NCBI GenBank assembly: GCA_036172665.1
Contig: CM069870.1
Coordinates: 45,094,001 to 45,158,000 of the forward strand
Reading direction: 5' to 3'
From: Prosopocoilus inquinatus
Lineage: Eukaryota; Arthropoda; Insecta; Coleoptera; Lucanidae
Length of the DNA stretch: 64,000 bases
Below are positions 51,255 through 63,919 of this stretch, one piece after another. Position 1 is the stretch's first letter. Each line of letters opens with the position of its first letter. The notes below the pieces were generated by a model. The model did no database searches. It saw nothing but the letters and a program-made list of their open reading frames with translations, and was not told the DNA's origin. The position numbers and the translations under genes were made by a program.

Positions 51255-54200
51255 ATGTTATTTGACGTTTGGATGGACTCCAGTAACTCTGATGTGAGAT
51301 ACAAAGTTTTTGGACGCAGCAGGAGCTGGAAATAGTTTTAAACGAAACAACACGTATTAGCGTTGTTCCTGTGCTGTATCTAATCGATCCTTACTCATAT
51401 ATCATGTTATTTGGCGTTTCGATGGACTCCAGTAGCTCTGATGTGAGATACGACGTTTTCGGACGCAGCAGAAGCTGGAAATAGTTTTAAACGAAACAAC
51501 ACGTATTAGCGTTGTTCCTGTGATGTATCTAATCGATCCTTACTCATCTATCATGTTATTTGACGTTTCGATGGACTCCAGTAACTCTAATGTGAGATAC
51601 GAAATTTTCGGACGCAGCAGAAGCTGGAAATAGTTTTAAACGAAACAACACGCATTAGTGTTGTTCCTGTGATGCATCTAATCGATCCTTACTTATCTAT
51701 CATGTTATTTGACGTTTGGATGGACTCCAGTAACTATGATGTGAGATACAAAGTTTTTGGACGCAGCAGAAGCTGGAAATAGTTTTGAACGAAACAACAC
51801 GTATTAGCGTTGTTCCTGTGATGTATCTAATCGATCCTTACTCATCTATCATGTTATTTGACGTTTCGATGGACTCCAGTAACTCTAATGTGAGATACGA
51901 AATTTTCGGACGCAGCAGAAGCTGGAAATAGTTTTAAACGAAACAACACGCATTAGTGTTGTTCCTGTGATGTATCTAATCGATCCTTACTTATCTATCA
52001 TGTTATTTGACGTTTGGATGGACTCCAGTAACCCTGACGTGAGATACGAAGTTCTCGGACGCAGCAGAAGCTGGAAATAGTTTTAAACGAAACAACACGT
52101 ATTAGCGTTGTTCCTGTGATGTATCTAATCGATCCTTACTCATCTATCATGTTATTCGACGTTTGGATGGACTCCAGTAACTCTGATGTGAGATACAAAG
52201 TTTTTGGACGCAGCAGAAGCTGGAAATAGTTTTGAACGAAACAACACGTATTAGCGTTGTTCCTGTGATGTATCTAATCGATCCTTACTTAGCTACTATG
52301 TTATTTGACGCTTGGATGGACTCCAGTAACTCTAATGTGAGATACGAAATTTTCTGACGCAGCAGAAGCTGGAAATAGTTTTAATCGAAACAACACGCAT
52401 TAGCGTTGTTCCTGTGATGTATCTAATCGATCCTTACTTATCTATCATGTTATTTGACGTTTGGATGGACTCCAGTAACCCTGACGTGAGATACGAAGTT
52501 CTCGGACGCAGCAGAAGCTGGAAATAGTTTTAAACGAAACAACACGTATTAGCGTTGTTCCTGTGATGTATCTAATCGATCCTTACTCATCTATCATGTT
52601 ATTTGACGTTTGGATGGACTCCAGTAACTCTGATGTGAGATACAAAGTTTTTGGACGCAGCAGGAGCTGGAAATAGTTTTAAACGAAACAACACGTATTA
52701 GCGTTGTTCCTGTGCTGTATCTAATCGATCCTTACTCATATATCATGTTATTTGGCGTTTCGATGGACTCCAGTAGCTCTGATGTGAGATACGACGTTTT
52801 CGGACGCAGCAGAAGCTGGAAATAGTTTTAAACGAAATAACACGTATTAGCGTTGTTCCTGTGATGTATCTAATCGATCCTTACTCATCTATCATGTTAT
52901 TTGACGTTTGGATGGACTCCAGTAACTCTGATGTGAGATACAAAGTTTTTGGACGCAGCAGGAGCTGGAAATAGTTTTAAACGAAACAACACGTATTAGC
53001 GTTGTTCCTGTGCTGTATCTAATCGATCCTTACTCATATATCATGTTATTTGGCGTTTCGATGGACTCCAGTAGCTCTGATGTGAGATACGACGTTTTCG
53101 GACGCAGCAGAAGCTGGAAATAGTTTTAAACGAAACAACACGTATTAGCGTTGTTCCTGTGATGTATCTAATCGATCCTTACTCATCTATCATGTTATTT
53201 GACGTTTCGATGGACTCCAGTAACTCTAATGTGAGATACGAAATTTTCGGACGCAGCAGAAGCTGGAAATAGTTTTAAACGAAACAACACGCATTAGTGT
53301 TGTTCCTGTGATGCATCTAATCGATCCTTACTTATCTATCATGTTATTTGACGTTTGGATGGACTCCAGTAACTATGATGTGAGATACAAAGTTTTTGGA
53401 CGCAGCAGAAGCTGGAAATAGTTTTGAACGAAACAACACGTATTAGCGTTGTTCCTGTGATGTATCTAATCGATCCTTACTCATCTATCATGTTATTTGA
53501 CGTTTCGATGGACTCCAGTAACTCTAATGTGAGATACGAAATTTTCGGACGCAGCAGAAGCTGGAAATAGTTTTAAACGAAACAACACGCATTAGTGTTG
53601 TTCCTGTGATGTATCTAATCGATCCTTACTTATCTATCATGTTATTTGACGTTTGGATGGACTCCAGTAACCCTGACGTGAGATACGAAGTTCTCGGACG
53701 CAGCAGAAGCTGGAAATAGTTTTAAACGAAACAACACGTATTAGCGTTGTTCCTGTGATGTATCTAATCGATCCTTACTCATCTATCATGTTATTCGACG
53801 TTTGGATGGACTCCAGTAACTCTGATGTGAGATACAAAGTTTTTGGACGCAGCAGAAGCTGGAAATAGTTTTGAACGAAACAACACGTATTAGCGTTGTT
53901 CCTGTGATGTATCTAATCGATCCTTACTTAGCTACTATGTTATTTGACGCTTGGATGGACTCCAGTAACTCTAATGTGAGATACGAAATTTTCTGACGCA
54001 GCAGAAGCTGGAAATAGTTTTAAACGAAACAACACGCATTAGCGTTGTTCCTGTGATGTATCTAATCGATCCTTACTTATCTATCATGTTATTTGACGTT
54101 TGGATGGACTCCAGTAACCCTGACGTGAGATACGAAGTTCTCGGACGCAGCAGAAGCTGGAAATAGTTTTAAACGAAACAACACGTATTAGCGTTGTTCC

Positions 54201-54476
54201 TGTGATGTATCTAATCGATCCTTACTCATCTATCATGTTATTTGACGTTTGGATGGACTCCAGTAACTCTGATGTGAGATACAAAGTTTTTGGACGCAGC
54301 AGGAGCTGGAAATAGTTTTAAACGAAACAACACGTATTAGCGTTGTTCCTGTGCTGTATCTAATCGATCCTTACTCATATATCATGTTATTTGGCGTTTC
54401 GATGGATTCCAGTAGCTCTGATGTGAGATACGACGTTTTCGGACGCAGCAGAAGCTGGAAATAGTTTTAAACGAAA
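50905..54476 (+). repeat. Tandem 11-unit repeat, period 1,639 bp, about 2.2 copies
   Basis: Marks recur exactly 1,639 bp apart: AAATAAC at 51199 and 52838, GATGCATC at 51675 and 53314, and TTTCTGACG at 52355 and 53994. The 1,639-bp self-match runs from about 50905 to 52837. Differences are TTTTAATCG at 52385 and GGATTCC near 54406. This is among the most recent events in the window. Confidence 0.88.
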
Positions 54477-57400
54477 CAACACGTATTAGCGTTGTTCCTG
54501 TGATGTATCTAATCGATCCTTACTCATATATCATGTTATTTGGCGTTTCGATGGACTCCAGTAGCTCTGATGTGAGATACGACGTTTTCGGACGCAGCAG
54601 AAGCTGGAAATAGTTTTAAACGAAACAACACGTATTAGCGTTGTTCCTGTGATGTATCTAATCGATCCTTACTCATATATCATGTTATTTGACGTTTCGA
54701 TGGACTCCAGTAACTCTAATGTGAGATACGAAATTTTCGGACGCAGCAGAAGCTGGAAATAGTTTTAAACGAAACAACACGCATTAGTGTTGTTCCTGTG
54801 ATGTATCTAATCGATCCTTACTTATCTATCATGTTATTTGACGTTTGGATGGACTCCAGTAACCCTGACGTGAGATACGAAGTTCTCGGACGCAGCAGAA
54901 GCTGGAAATAGTTTTAAACGAAACAACACGTATTAGCGTTGTTCCTGTGATGTATCTAATCGATCCTTACTCATCTATCATGTTATTCGACGTTTGGATG
55001 GACTCCAGTAACTCTGATGTGAGATACAAAGTTTTTGGACGCAGCAGAAGCTGGAAATAGTTTTGAACGAAACAACACGTATTAGCGTTGTTCCTGTGAT
55101 GTATCTAATCGATCCTTACTTAGCTACTATGTTATTTGTCGCTTGGATGGACTCCAGTAACTCTAATGTGAGATACGAAATTTTCGGACGCAGCAGAAGC
55201 TGGAAATAGTTTTAAACGAAACAACACGCATTAGCGTTGTTCCTGTGATGTATCTAATCGATCCTTACTTATCTATCATGTTATTTGACGTTTGGATGGA
55301 CTCCAGTAACCCTGACGTGAGATACGAAGTTCTCGGACGCAGCAGAAGCTGGAAATAGTTTTAAACGAAACAACACGTATTAGCGTTGTTCCTGTGATGT
55401 ATCTAATCGATCCTTACTCATCTATCATGTTATTTGACGTTTGGATGGACTCCAGTAACTCTGATGTGAGATACAAAGTTTTTGGACGCAGCAGGAGCTG
55501 GAAATAGTTTTAAACGAAACAACACGTATTAGCGTTGTTCCTGTGCTGTATCTAATCGATCCTTACTCATATATCATGTTATTTGGCGTTTCGATGGACT
55601 CCAGTAGCTCTGATGTGAGATACGACGTTTTCGGACGCAGCAGAAGCTGGAAATAGTTTTAAACGAAACAACACGTATTAGCGTTGTTCCTGTGATGTAT
55701 CTAATCGATCCTTACTCATCTATCATGTTATTTGACGTTTCGATGGACTCCAGTAACTCTAATGTGAGATACGAAATTTTCGGACGCAGCAGAAGCTGGA
55801 AATAGTTTTAAACTAAACAACACGCATTAGCGTTGTTACTGTGATGTATCTAAACGATCCTTACTTATTTAACATGTTATTTGACGTTTGGATGGACTCC
55901 AGTAAGTCTGATGTGAGATACAAAGTTTTTGGACGCAGCAGGATCTGGAAATAGTTTTAAACGAAACAACACGCATTAGCGTTGTTCCTGTGATGTATCT
56001 AATCGATCCTTACTCATCTATCATGTTATTTGACGTTTCGATGGACTACAGTAACTCTAATGTGAGATACGAAATTTTCGGACGCAGCAGAAGCTGGAAA
56101 TAGTTTTAAACGAAACAACACGCATTAGTGTTGTTCCTGTGATGTATCTAATCGATCCTTACTTATCTATCATGTGATTTGACGTTTGGATGGACTCCAG
56201 TAACTATGATGTGAGATACAAAGTTTTTGGACGCAGCAGAAGCTGGAAATAGTTTTGAACGAAACAACACGTATTAGCGTTGTTCCTGTGATGTATCTAA
56301 TCGATCCTTACTCATCTATCATGTTATTTGGCGTTTCGATGGACTCCAGTAGCTCTGATGTGAGATACGACGTTTTCGGACGCAGCAGAAGCTGGAAATA
56401 GTTTTAAACGAAACAACACGTATTAGCGTTGTTCCTGTGATGTATCTAATCGATCCTTACTCATCTATCATGTTATTTGACGTTTGGATGGACTCCAGTA
56501 ACTCTGATGTGAGATACAAAGTTTTTGGACGCAGCAGAAGCTGGAAATAGTTTGAAACGAAACAACACGTATTTTCGTTGTTCCTGTGCTGTATCTAATC
56601 GATCCTTACTCATATATCATGTTATTTGGCGTTTCGATGGACTCCAGTAGCTCTGATGTGAGATACGACGTTTTCGGACGCAGCAGAAGCTGGAAATAGT
56701 TTTAAACGAAACAACACGTATTAGCGTTGTTCCTGTGATGTATCTAATCGATCCTTACTCATCTATCATGTTATTTGACGTTTCGATGGACTCCAGTAAC
56801 TCTAATGTGAGATACGAAATTTTCGGACGCAGCAGAAGCTGGAAATAGTTTTAAACGAAACAACACGCATTAGCGTTGTTCCTGTGATGTATCTAATCGA
56901 TCCTTACTTATCTATCATGTTATTTGACGTTTGGATGGACTCCAGTAACCCTGACGTGAGATACGACGTTTTCGGACGCAGCAGAAGCTGGAAATAGTTT
57001 TAAACGAAACAACACGTATTAGCGTTGTTCCTGTGATGTATCTAATCGATCCTTACTCATCTATCATGTTATTTGACGTTTCGATGGACTCCAGTAACTC
57101 TAATGTGAGATACGAAATTTTCGGACGCAGCAGAAGCTGGAAATAGTTTTAAACGAAACAACACGCATTAGCGTTGTTCCTGTGATGTATCTAATCGATC
57201 CTTACTCATATATCATGTTATTTGGCGTTTCGATGGACTCCAGTAGCTCTGATGTGAGATACGACGTTTTCGGACGCAGCAGAAGCTGGAAATAGTTTTA
57301 AACGAAACAACACGTATTAGCGTTGTTCCTGTGATGTATCTAATCGATCCTTACTCATCTATCATGTTATTTGACGTTTCGATGGACTCCAGTAACTCTA

Positions 57401-59799
57401 ATGTGAGATACGAAATTTTCGGACGCAGCAGAAGCTGGAAATAGTTTTAAACGAAACAACACGCATTAGCGTTGTTCCTGTGATGTATCTAATCGATCCT
57501 TACTCATCTATCATGTTATTTGACGTTTGGATGGACACCAGTAACTCTGATGTGAGATACAAAGTTTTTGGACGCAGCAGGAGCTGGAAATAGTTTTAAA
57601 CGAAACAACACGTATTAGCGTTGTTCCTGTGCTGTATCTAATCGATCCTTACTCATATATCATGTTATTTGGCGTTTCGATGGACTCCAGTAGCTCTGAT
57701 GTGAGATACGACGTTTTCGGACGCAGCAGAAGCTGGAAATAGTTTTAAACGAAACAACACGTATTAGCGTTGTTCCTGTGATGTATCTAATCGATCCTTA
57801 CTCATATATCATGTTATTTGGCGTTTCGATGGACTCCAGTAGCTCTGATGTGAGATACGACGTTTTCGGACGCAGCAGAAGCTGGAAATAGTTTTAAACG
57901 AAACAACACGTATTAGCGTTGTTCCTGTGATGTATCTAATCGATCCTTACTCATCTATCATGTTATTTGACGTTTCGATGGACTCCAGTAACTCTAATGT
58001 GAGATACGAAATTTTCGGACGCAGCAGAAGCTGGAAATAGTTTTAAACGAAACAACACGTATTAGCGTTGTTCCTGTGATGTATCTAATCGATCCTTACT
58101 CATCTATCATGTTATTCGACGTTTGGATGGACTCCAGTAACTCTGATGTGAGATACAAAGTTTTTGGACGCAGCAGAAGCTGGAAATAGTTTTGAACGAA
58201 ACAACACGTATTAGCGTTGTTCCTGTGATGTATCTAATCGATCCTTACTTAGCTACTATGTTATTTGACGCTTGGATGGACTCCAGTAACTCTAATGTGA
58301 GATACGAAATTTTCGGACGCAGCAGAAGCTGGAAATAGTTTTAAACTAAACAACACGCATTAGCGTTGTTACTGTGATGTATCTAAACGATCCTTACTTA
58401 TTTAACATGTTATTTGACGTTTGGATGGACTCCAGTAAGTCTGATGTGAGATACAAAGTTTTTGGACGCAGCAGGATCTGGAAATAGTTTTAAACGAAAC
58501 AACACGCATTAGCGTTGTTACTGTGATGTATCTAAACGATCCTTACTTATCTAACATGTTATTTGACGTTTGGATGGACTCCAGTAAGTCTGATGTGAGA
58601 TACAAAGTTTTTGGACGCAGCAGGATCTGGAAATAGTTTTAAACGAAACAACACGCATTAGCGTTGTTCCTGTGATGTATCTAATCGATCCTTACTCATC
58701 TATCATGTTATTTGACGTTTCGATGGACTACAGTAACTCTAATGTGAGATACGAAATTTTCGGACGCAGCAGAAGCTGGAAATAGTTTTAAACGAAACAA
58801 CACGCATTAGTGTTGTTCCTGTGATGTATCTAATCGATCCTTACTTATCTATCATGTGATTTGACGTTTGGATGGACTCCAGTAACTATGATGTGAGATA
58901 CAAAGTTTTTGGACGCAGCAGAAGCTGGAAATAGTTTTGAACGAAACAACACGTATTAGCGTTGTTCCTGTGATGAATCTAATCGATCCTTACTCATCTA
59001 TCATGTTATTTGGCGTTTCGATGGACTCCAGTAGCTCTGATGTGAGATACGACGTTTTCGGACGCAGCAGAAGCTGGAAATAGTTTTAAACGAAACAACA
59101 CGTATTAGCGTTGTTCCTGTGATGTATCTAATCGATCCTTACTCATCTATCATGTTATTTGACGTTTGGATGGACTCCAGTAACTCTGATGTGAGATACA
59201 AAGTTTTTGGACGCAGCAGAAGCTGGAAATAGTTTGAAACGAAACAACACGTATTTTCGTTGTTCCTGTGCTGTATCTAATCGATCCTTACTCATATATC
59301 ATGTTATTTGGCGTTTCGATGGACTCCAGTAGCTCTGATGTGAGATACGACGTTTTCGGACGCAGCAGAAGCTGGAAATAGTTTTAAACGAAACAACACG
59401 TATTAGCGTTGTTCCTGTGATGTATCTAATCGATCCTTACTCATCTATCATGTTATTTGACGTTTCGATGGACTCCAGTAACTCTAATGTGAGATACGAA
59501 ATTTTCGGACGCAGCAGAAGCTGGAAATAGTTTTAAACGAAACAACACGCATTAGCGTTGTTCCTGTGATGTATCTAATCGATCCTTACTTATCTATCAT
59601 GTTATTTGACGTTTGGATGGACTCCAGTAACCCTGACGTGAGATACGAAGTTCTCGGACGCAGCAGAAGCTGGAAATAGTTTTAAACGAAACAACACGCA
59701 TTAGCGTTGTTCCTGTGATGTATCTAATCGATCCTTACTTATCTATCATGTTATTTGACGTTTTAATGGACTCCAGTAACCCTGACGTGAGATACGAAG
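52547..59799 (+). repeat. Segmental duplication 4, right copy
   Basis: Partner of 30.8-38.05 kb, without the 2-bp deletion and without the AAAAGAAAC change. Private changes seen here include GGATTCC near 54406, TTTGTCGC near 55139, GGACACC near 57536 and GATGAATC near 58976. Confidence 0.8.
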
Positions 59800-61720
59800 T
59801 TCTCGGACGCAGCAGAAGCTGGAAATAGTTTTAAACGAAACAACACGTATTAGCGTTGTTCCTGTGATGTATCTAATCGATCCTTACTCATCTATCATGT
59901 TATTTGACGTTTGGATGGACTCCAGTAACTCTGATGTGAGATACAAAGTTTTTGGACGCAGCAGAAGCTGGAAATAGTTTTGAACGAAACAACACGTATT
60001 AGCGTTGTTCCTGTGATGTATCTAATCGATCCTTACTCATCTATTATGTTATTTGGCGTTTCGATGGACTCCAGTAACTTTGATGTGAGATACGAAGTTC
60101 TCGGACGCAGCTGAAGCTAGAAATAGTTTTAAACGAAACAACACGCATTAGCGTTGTTACTGTGATGTATCTAAACGATCCTTACTTATCTAACATGTTA
60201 TTTGACGTTTGGATGGACTCCAGTAACCCTGACGTGAGATACGAAGTTCTCGGACGCAGCAGAAGCTGGAAATAGTTTTAAACGAAACAACACGCATTAG
60301 TGTTGTTCCTGTGATGTATCTAATCGATCCTTACTTATCTATCATGTGATTTGACGTTTGGATGGACTCCAGTAACTATGATGTGAGATACAAAGTTTTT
60401 GGACGCAGCAGAAGCTGGAAATAGTTTTGAACGAAACAACACGTATTAGCGTTGTTCCTGTGATGTATCTAATCGATCCTTACTCATCTATCATGTTATT
60501 TGGCGTTTCGATGGACTCCAGTAGCTCTGATGTGAGATACGACGTTTTCGGACGCAGCAGAAGCTGGAAATAGTTTTAAACGAAACAACACGTATTAGCG
60601 TTGTTCCTGTGATGTATCTAATCGATCCTTACTCATCTATCATGTTATTTGACGTTTGGATGGACTCCAGTAACTCTGATGTGAGATACAAAGTTTTTGG
60701 ACGCAGCAGAAGCTGGAAATAGTTTGAAACGAAACAACACGTATTTTCGTTGTTCCTGTGCTGTATCTAATCGATCCTTACTCATATATCATGTTATTTG
60801 GCGTTTCGATGGACTCCAGTAGCTCTGATGTGAGATACGACGTTTTCGGACGCAGCAGAAGCTGGAAATAGTTTTAAACGAAACAACACGTATTAGCGTT
60901 GTTCCTGTGATGTATCTAATCGATCCTTACTCATCTATCATGTTATTTGACGTTTCGATGGACTCCAGTAACTCTAATGTGAGATACGAAATTTTCGGAC
61001 GCAGCAGAAGCTGGAAATAGTTTTAAACGAAACAACACGCATTAGCGTTGTTCCTGTGATGTATCTAATCGATCCTTACTTATCTATCATGTTATTTGAC
61101 GTTTGGATGGACTCCAGTAACCCTGACGTGAGATACGAAGTTCTCGGACGCAGCAGAAGCTGGAAATAGTTTTAAACGAAACAACACGCATTAGCGTTGT
61201 TCCTGTGATGTATCTAATCGATCCTTACTTATCTATCATGTTATTTGACGTTTTAATGGACTCCAGTAACCCTGACGTGAGATACGAAGTTCTCGGACGC
61301 AGCAGAAGCTGGAAATAGTTTTAAACGAAACAACACGTATTAGCGTTGTTCCTGTGATGTATCTAATCGATCCTTACTCATCTATCATGTTATTTGACGT
61401 TTGGATGGACTCCAGTAACTCTGATGTGAGATACAAAGTTTTTGGACGCAGCAGAAGCTGGAAATAGTTTTGAACGAAACAACACGTATTAGCGTTGTTC
61501 CTGTGATGTATCTAATCGATCCTTACTCATCTATTATGTTATTTGGCGTTTCGATGGACTCCAGTAACTTTGATGTGAGATACGAAGTTCTCGGACGCAG
61601 CTGAAGCTAGAAATAGTTTTAAACGAAACAACACGCATTAGCGTTGTTACTGTGATGTATCTAAACGATCCTTACTTATCTAACATGTTATTTGACGTTT
61701 GGATGGACTCCAGTAACCCT
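58770..61720 (+). repeat. Tandem 10-unit repeat, period 1,490 bp, two copies
   Basis: About 58770-60230 recurs at 60260-61720. Both run K-D-F2-D-E-B-B'-F-G-H/B. The joint near 60260 lies within a unit that begins as H/B and ends with the E3-type GCATTAGTG tail. GATGAATC near 58976 marks only the first copy. Confidence 0.85.
59450..60343 (+). repeat. Cassette 2, truncated copy with the same H/B joint
   Basis: E-B-B'-F-G-H/B, with the joint unit at 60195. Here H/B is followed by a K unit rather than by the F/C chimera. That change marks the edge of the 1,490-bp tandem copy. Confidence 0.82.
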
Positions 61721-61833
61721 GACGTGAGATACGAAGTTCTCGGACGCAGCAGAAGCTGGAAATAGTTTTAAACGAAACAACACGTATTAGCGTTGTTCCT
61801 GTGATGTATCTAATCGATCCTTACTCATCTATC
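60940..61833 (+). repeat. Cassette 2, truncated copy with the same H/B joint
   Basis: E-B-B'-F-G-H/B, with the joint unit at 61685, followed by the F/C chimera as at 42.2 and 46.3 kb. It is exactly 1,490 bp (10 units) after the preceding copy. Confidence 0.85.
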
Positions 61834-63919
61834 ATGTTATTCGACGTTTGGATGGACTCCAGTAACTCTGATGTGAGATACAAAGTTTTTGGACGCAGCA
61901 GGAGCTGGAAATAGTTTTAAACGAAACAACACGTATTAGCGTTGTTCCTATGCTGTATCTAATCGATCCTTACTCATATATCATGTTATTTGGCGTTTCG
62001 ATGGACTCCAGTAGCTCTGATGTGAGATACGACGTTTTCGGACGCAGCAGAAGCTGGAAATAGTTTTAAACGAAACAACACATATTAGCGTTGTTCCTGT
62101 GATGTATCTAATCGATCCTTACTCATATATCATGTTATTTGGCGTTTCGATGGACTCCAGTAGCTCTGATGTGAGATACGACGTTTTCGGACGCAGCAGA
62201 AGCTGGAAATAGTTTTAAACGAAACAACACGTATTAGCGTTGTTCCTGTGATGTATCTAATCGATCCTTACTCATCTATCATGTTATTTGACGTTTCGAT
62301 GGACTCCAGTAACTCTAATGTGAGATACGAAATTTTCGGACGCAGCAGAAGCTGGAAATAGTTTTAAACGAAACAACACGCATTAGCGTTGTTCCTGTGA
62401 TGTATCTAATCGATCCTTACTCATCTATCATGTTATTTGACGTTTCGATGGACTCCAGTAACTCTAATGTGAGATACGAAATTTTCGGACGCAGCAGAAG
62501 CTGGAAATAGTTTTAAACGAAACAACACGCATTAGTGTTGTTCCTGTGATGTATCTAATCGATCCTTACTTATCTATCATGTTATCTGACGTTTGGATGG
62601 ACTCCAGTAACCCTGACGTGAGATACGAAGTTCTCGGACGCAGCAGAAGCTGGAAATAGTTTTAAACGAAACAACACGTATTAGCGTTGTTCCTGTGATG
62701 TATCTAATCGATCCTTACTCATCTATCATGTTATTCGACGTTTGGATGGACTCCAGTAACTCTGATGTGAGATACAAAGTTTTTGGACGCAGCTGAAGCT
62801 GGAAATAGTTTTGAACGAAACAACACGTATTAGCGTTGTTCCTGTGATGTATCTAATCGATCCTTACTTAGCTACTATGTTATTTGACGCTTGGATGGAC
62901 TCCAGTAACTCTAATGTGAGATACGAAATTTTCGGACGCAGCAGAAGCTGGAAATAGTTTTAAACGAAACAACACGCATTAGCGTTGTTCCTGTGATGTA
63001 TCTAATCGATCCTTACTTATCTATCATGTTATTTGACGTTTGGATGGACTCCAGTAACCCTGACGTGAGATACGAAGTTCTCGGACGCAGCAGAAGCTGG
63101 AAATAGTTTTAAACGAAACAACACGTATTAGCGTTGTTCCTGTGATGTATCTAATCGATCCTTACTCATCTATCATGTTATGTGACGTTTGGATGGACTC
63201 CAGTAACTCTGATGTGAGATACAAAGTTTTTGGACGCAGCAGGAGCTGGAAATAGTTTTAAACGAAACAACACGTATTAGCGTTGTTCCTGTGATGTATC
63301 TAATCGATCCTTACTCATCTATCATGTTATTTGACGTTTCGATGGACTCCAGTAACTCTAATGTGAGATACGAAATTTTCGGACGCAGCAGAAGCTGGAA
63401 ATAGTTTTAAACGAAACAACACGCATTAGTGTTGTTCCTGTGATGTATCTAATCGATCCTTACTTAGCTACTATGTTATTTGACGCTTGGATGGACTCCA
63501 GTAACTCTAATGTGAGATACGAAATTTTCGGACGCAGCAGAAGCTGGAAATAGTTTTAAACGAAACAACACGTATTAGCGTTGTTCCTGTGCTGTATCTA
63601 ATCGATCCTTACTCATATATCATGTTATTTGGCGTTTCGATGGACTCCAGTAGCTCTGATGTGAGATACGACGTTTTCGGACGCAGCAGAAGCTGGAAAT
63701 AGTTTTAAACGAAACAACACGTATTAGCGTTGTTCCTGTGATGTATCTAATCGATCCTTACTCATATATCATGTTATTTGGCGTTTCGATGGACTCCAGT
63801 AGCTCTGATGTGAGATACGACGTTTTCGGACGCAGCAGAAGCTGGAAATAGTTTTAAACGAAACAACACGTATTAGCGTTGTTCCTGTGATGTATCTAAT
63901 CGATCCTTACTCATCTATC

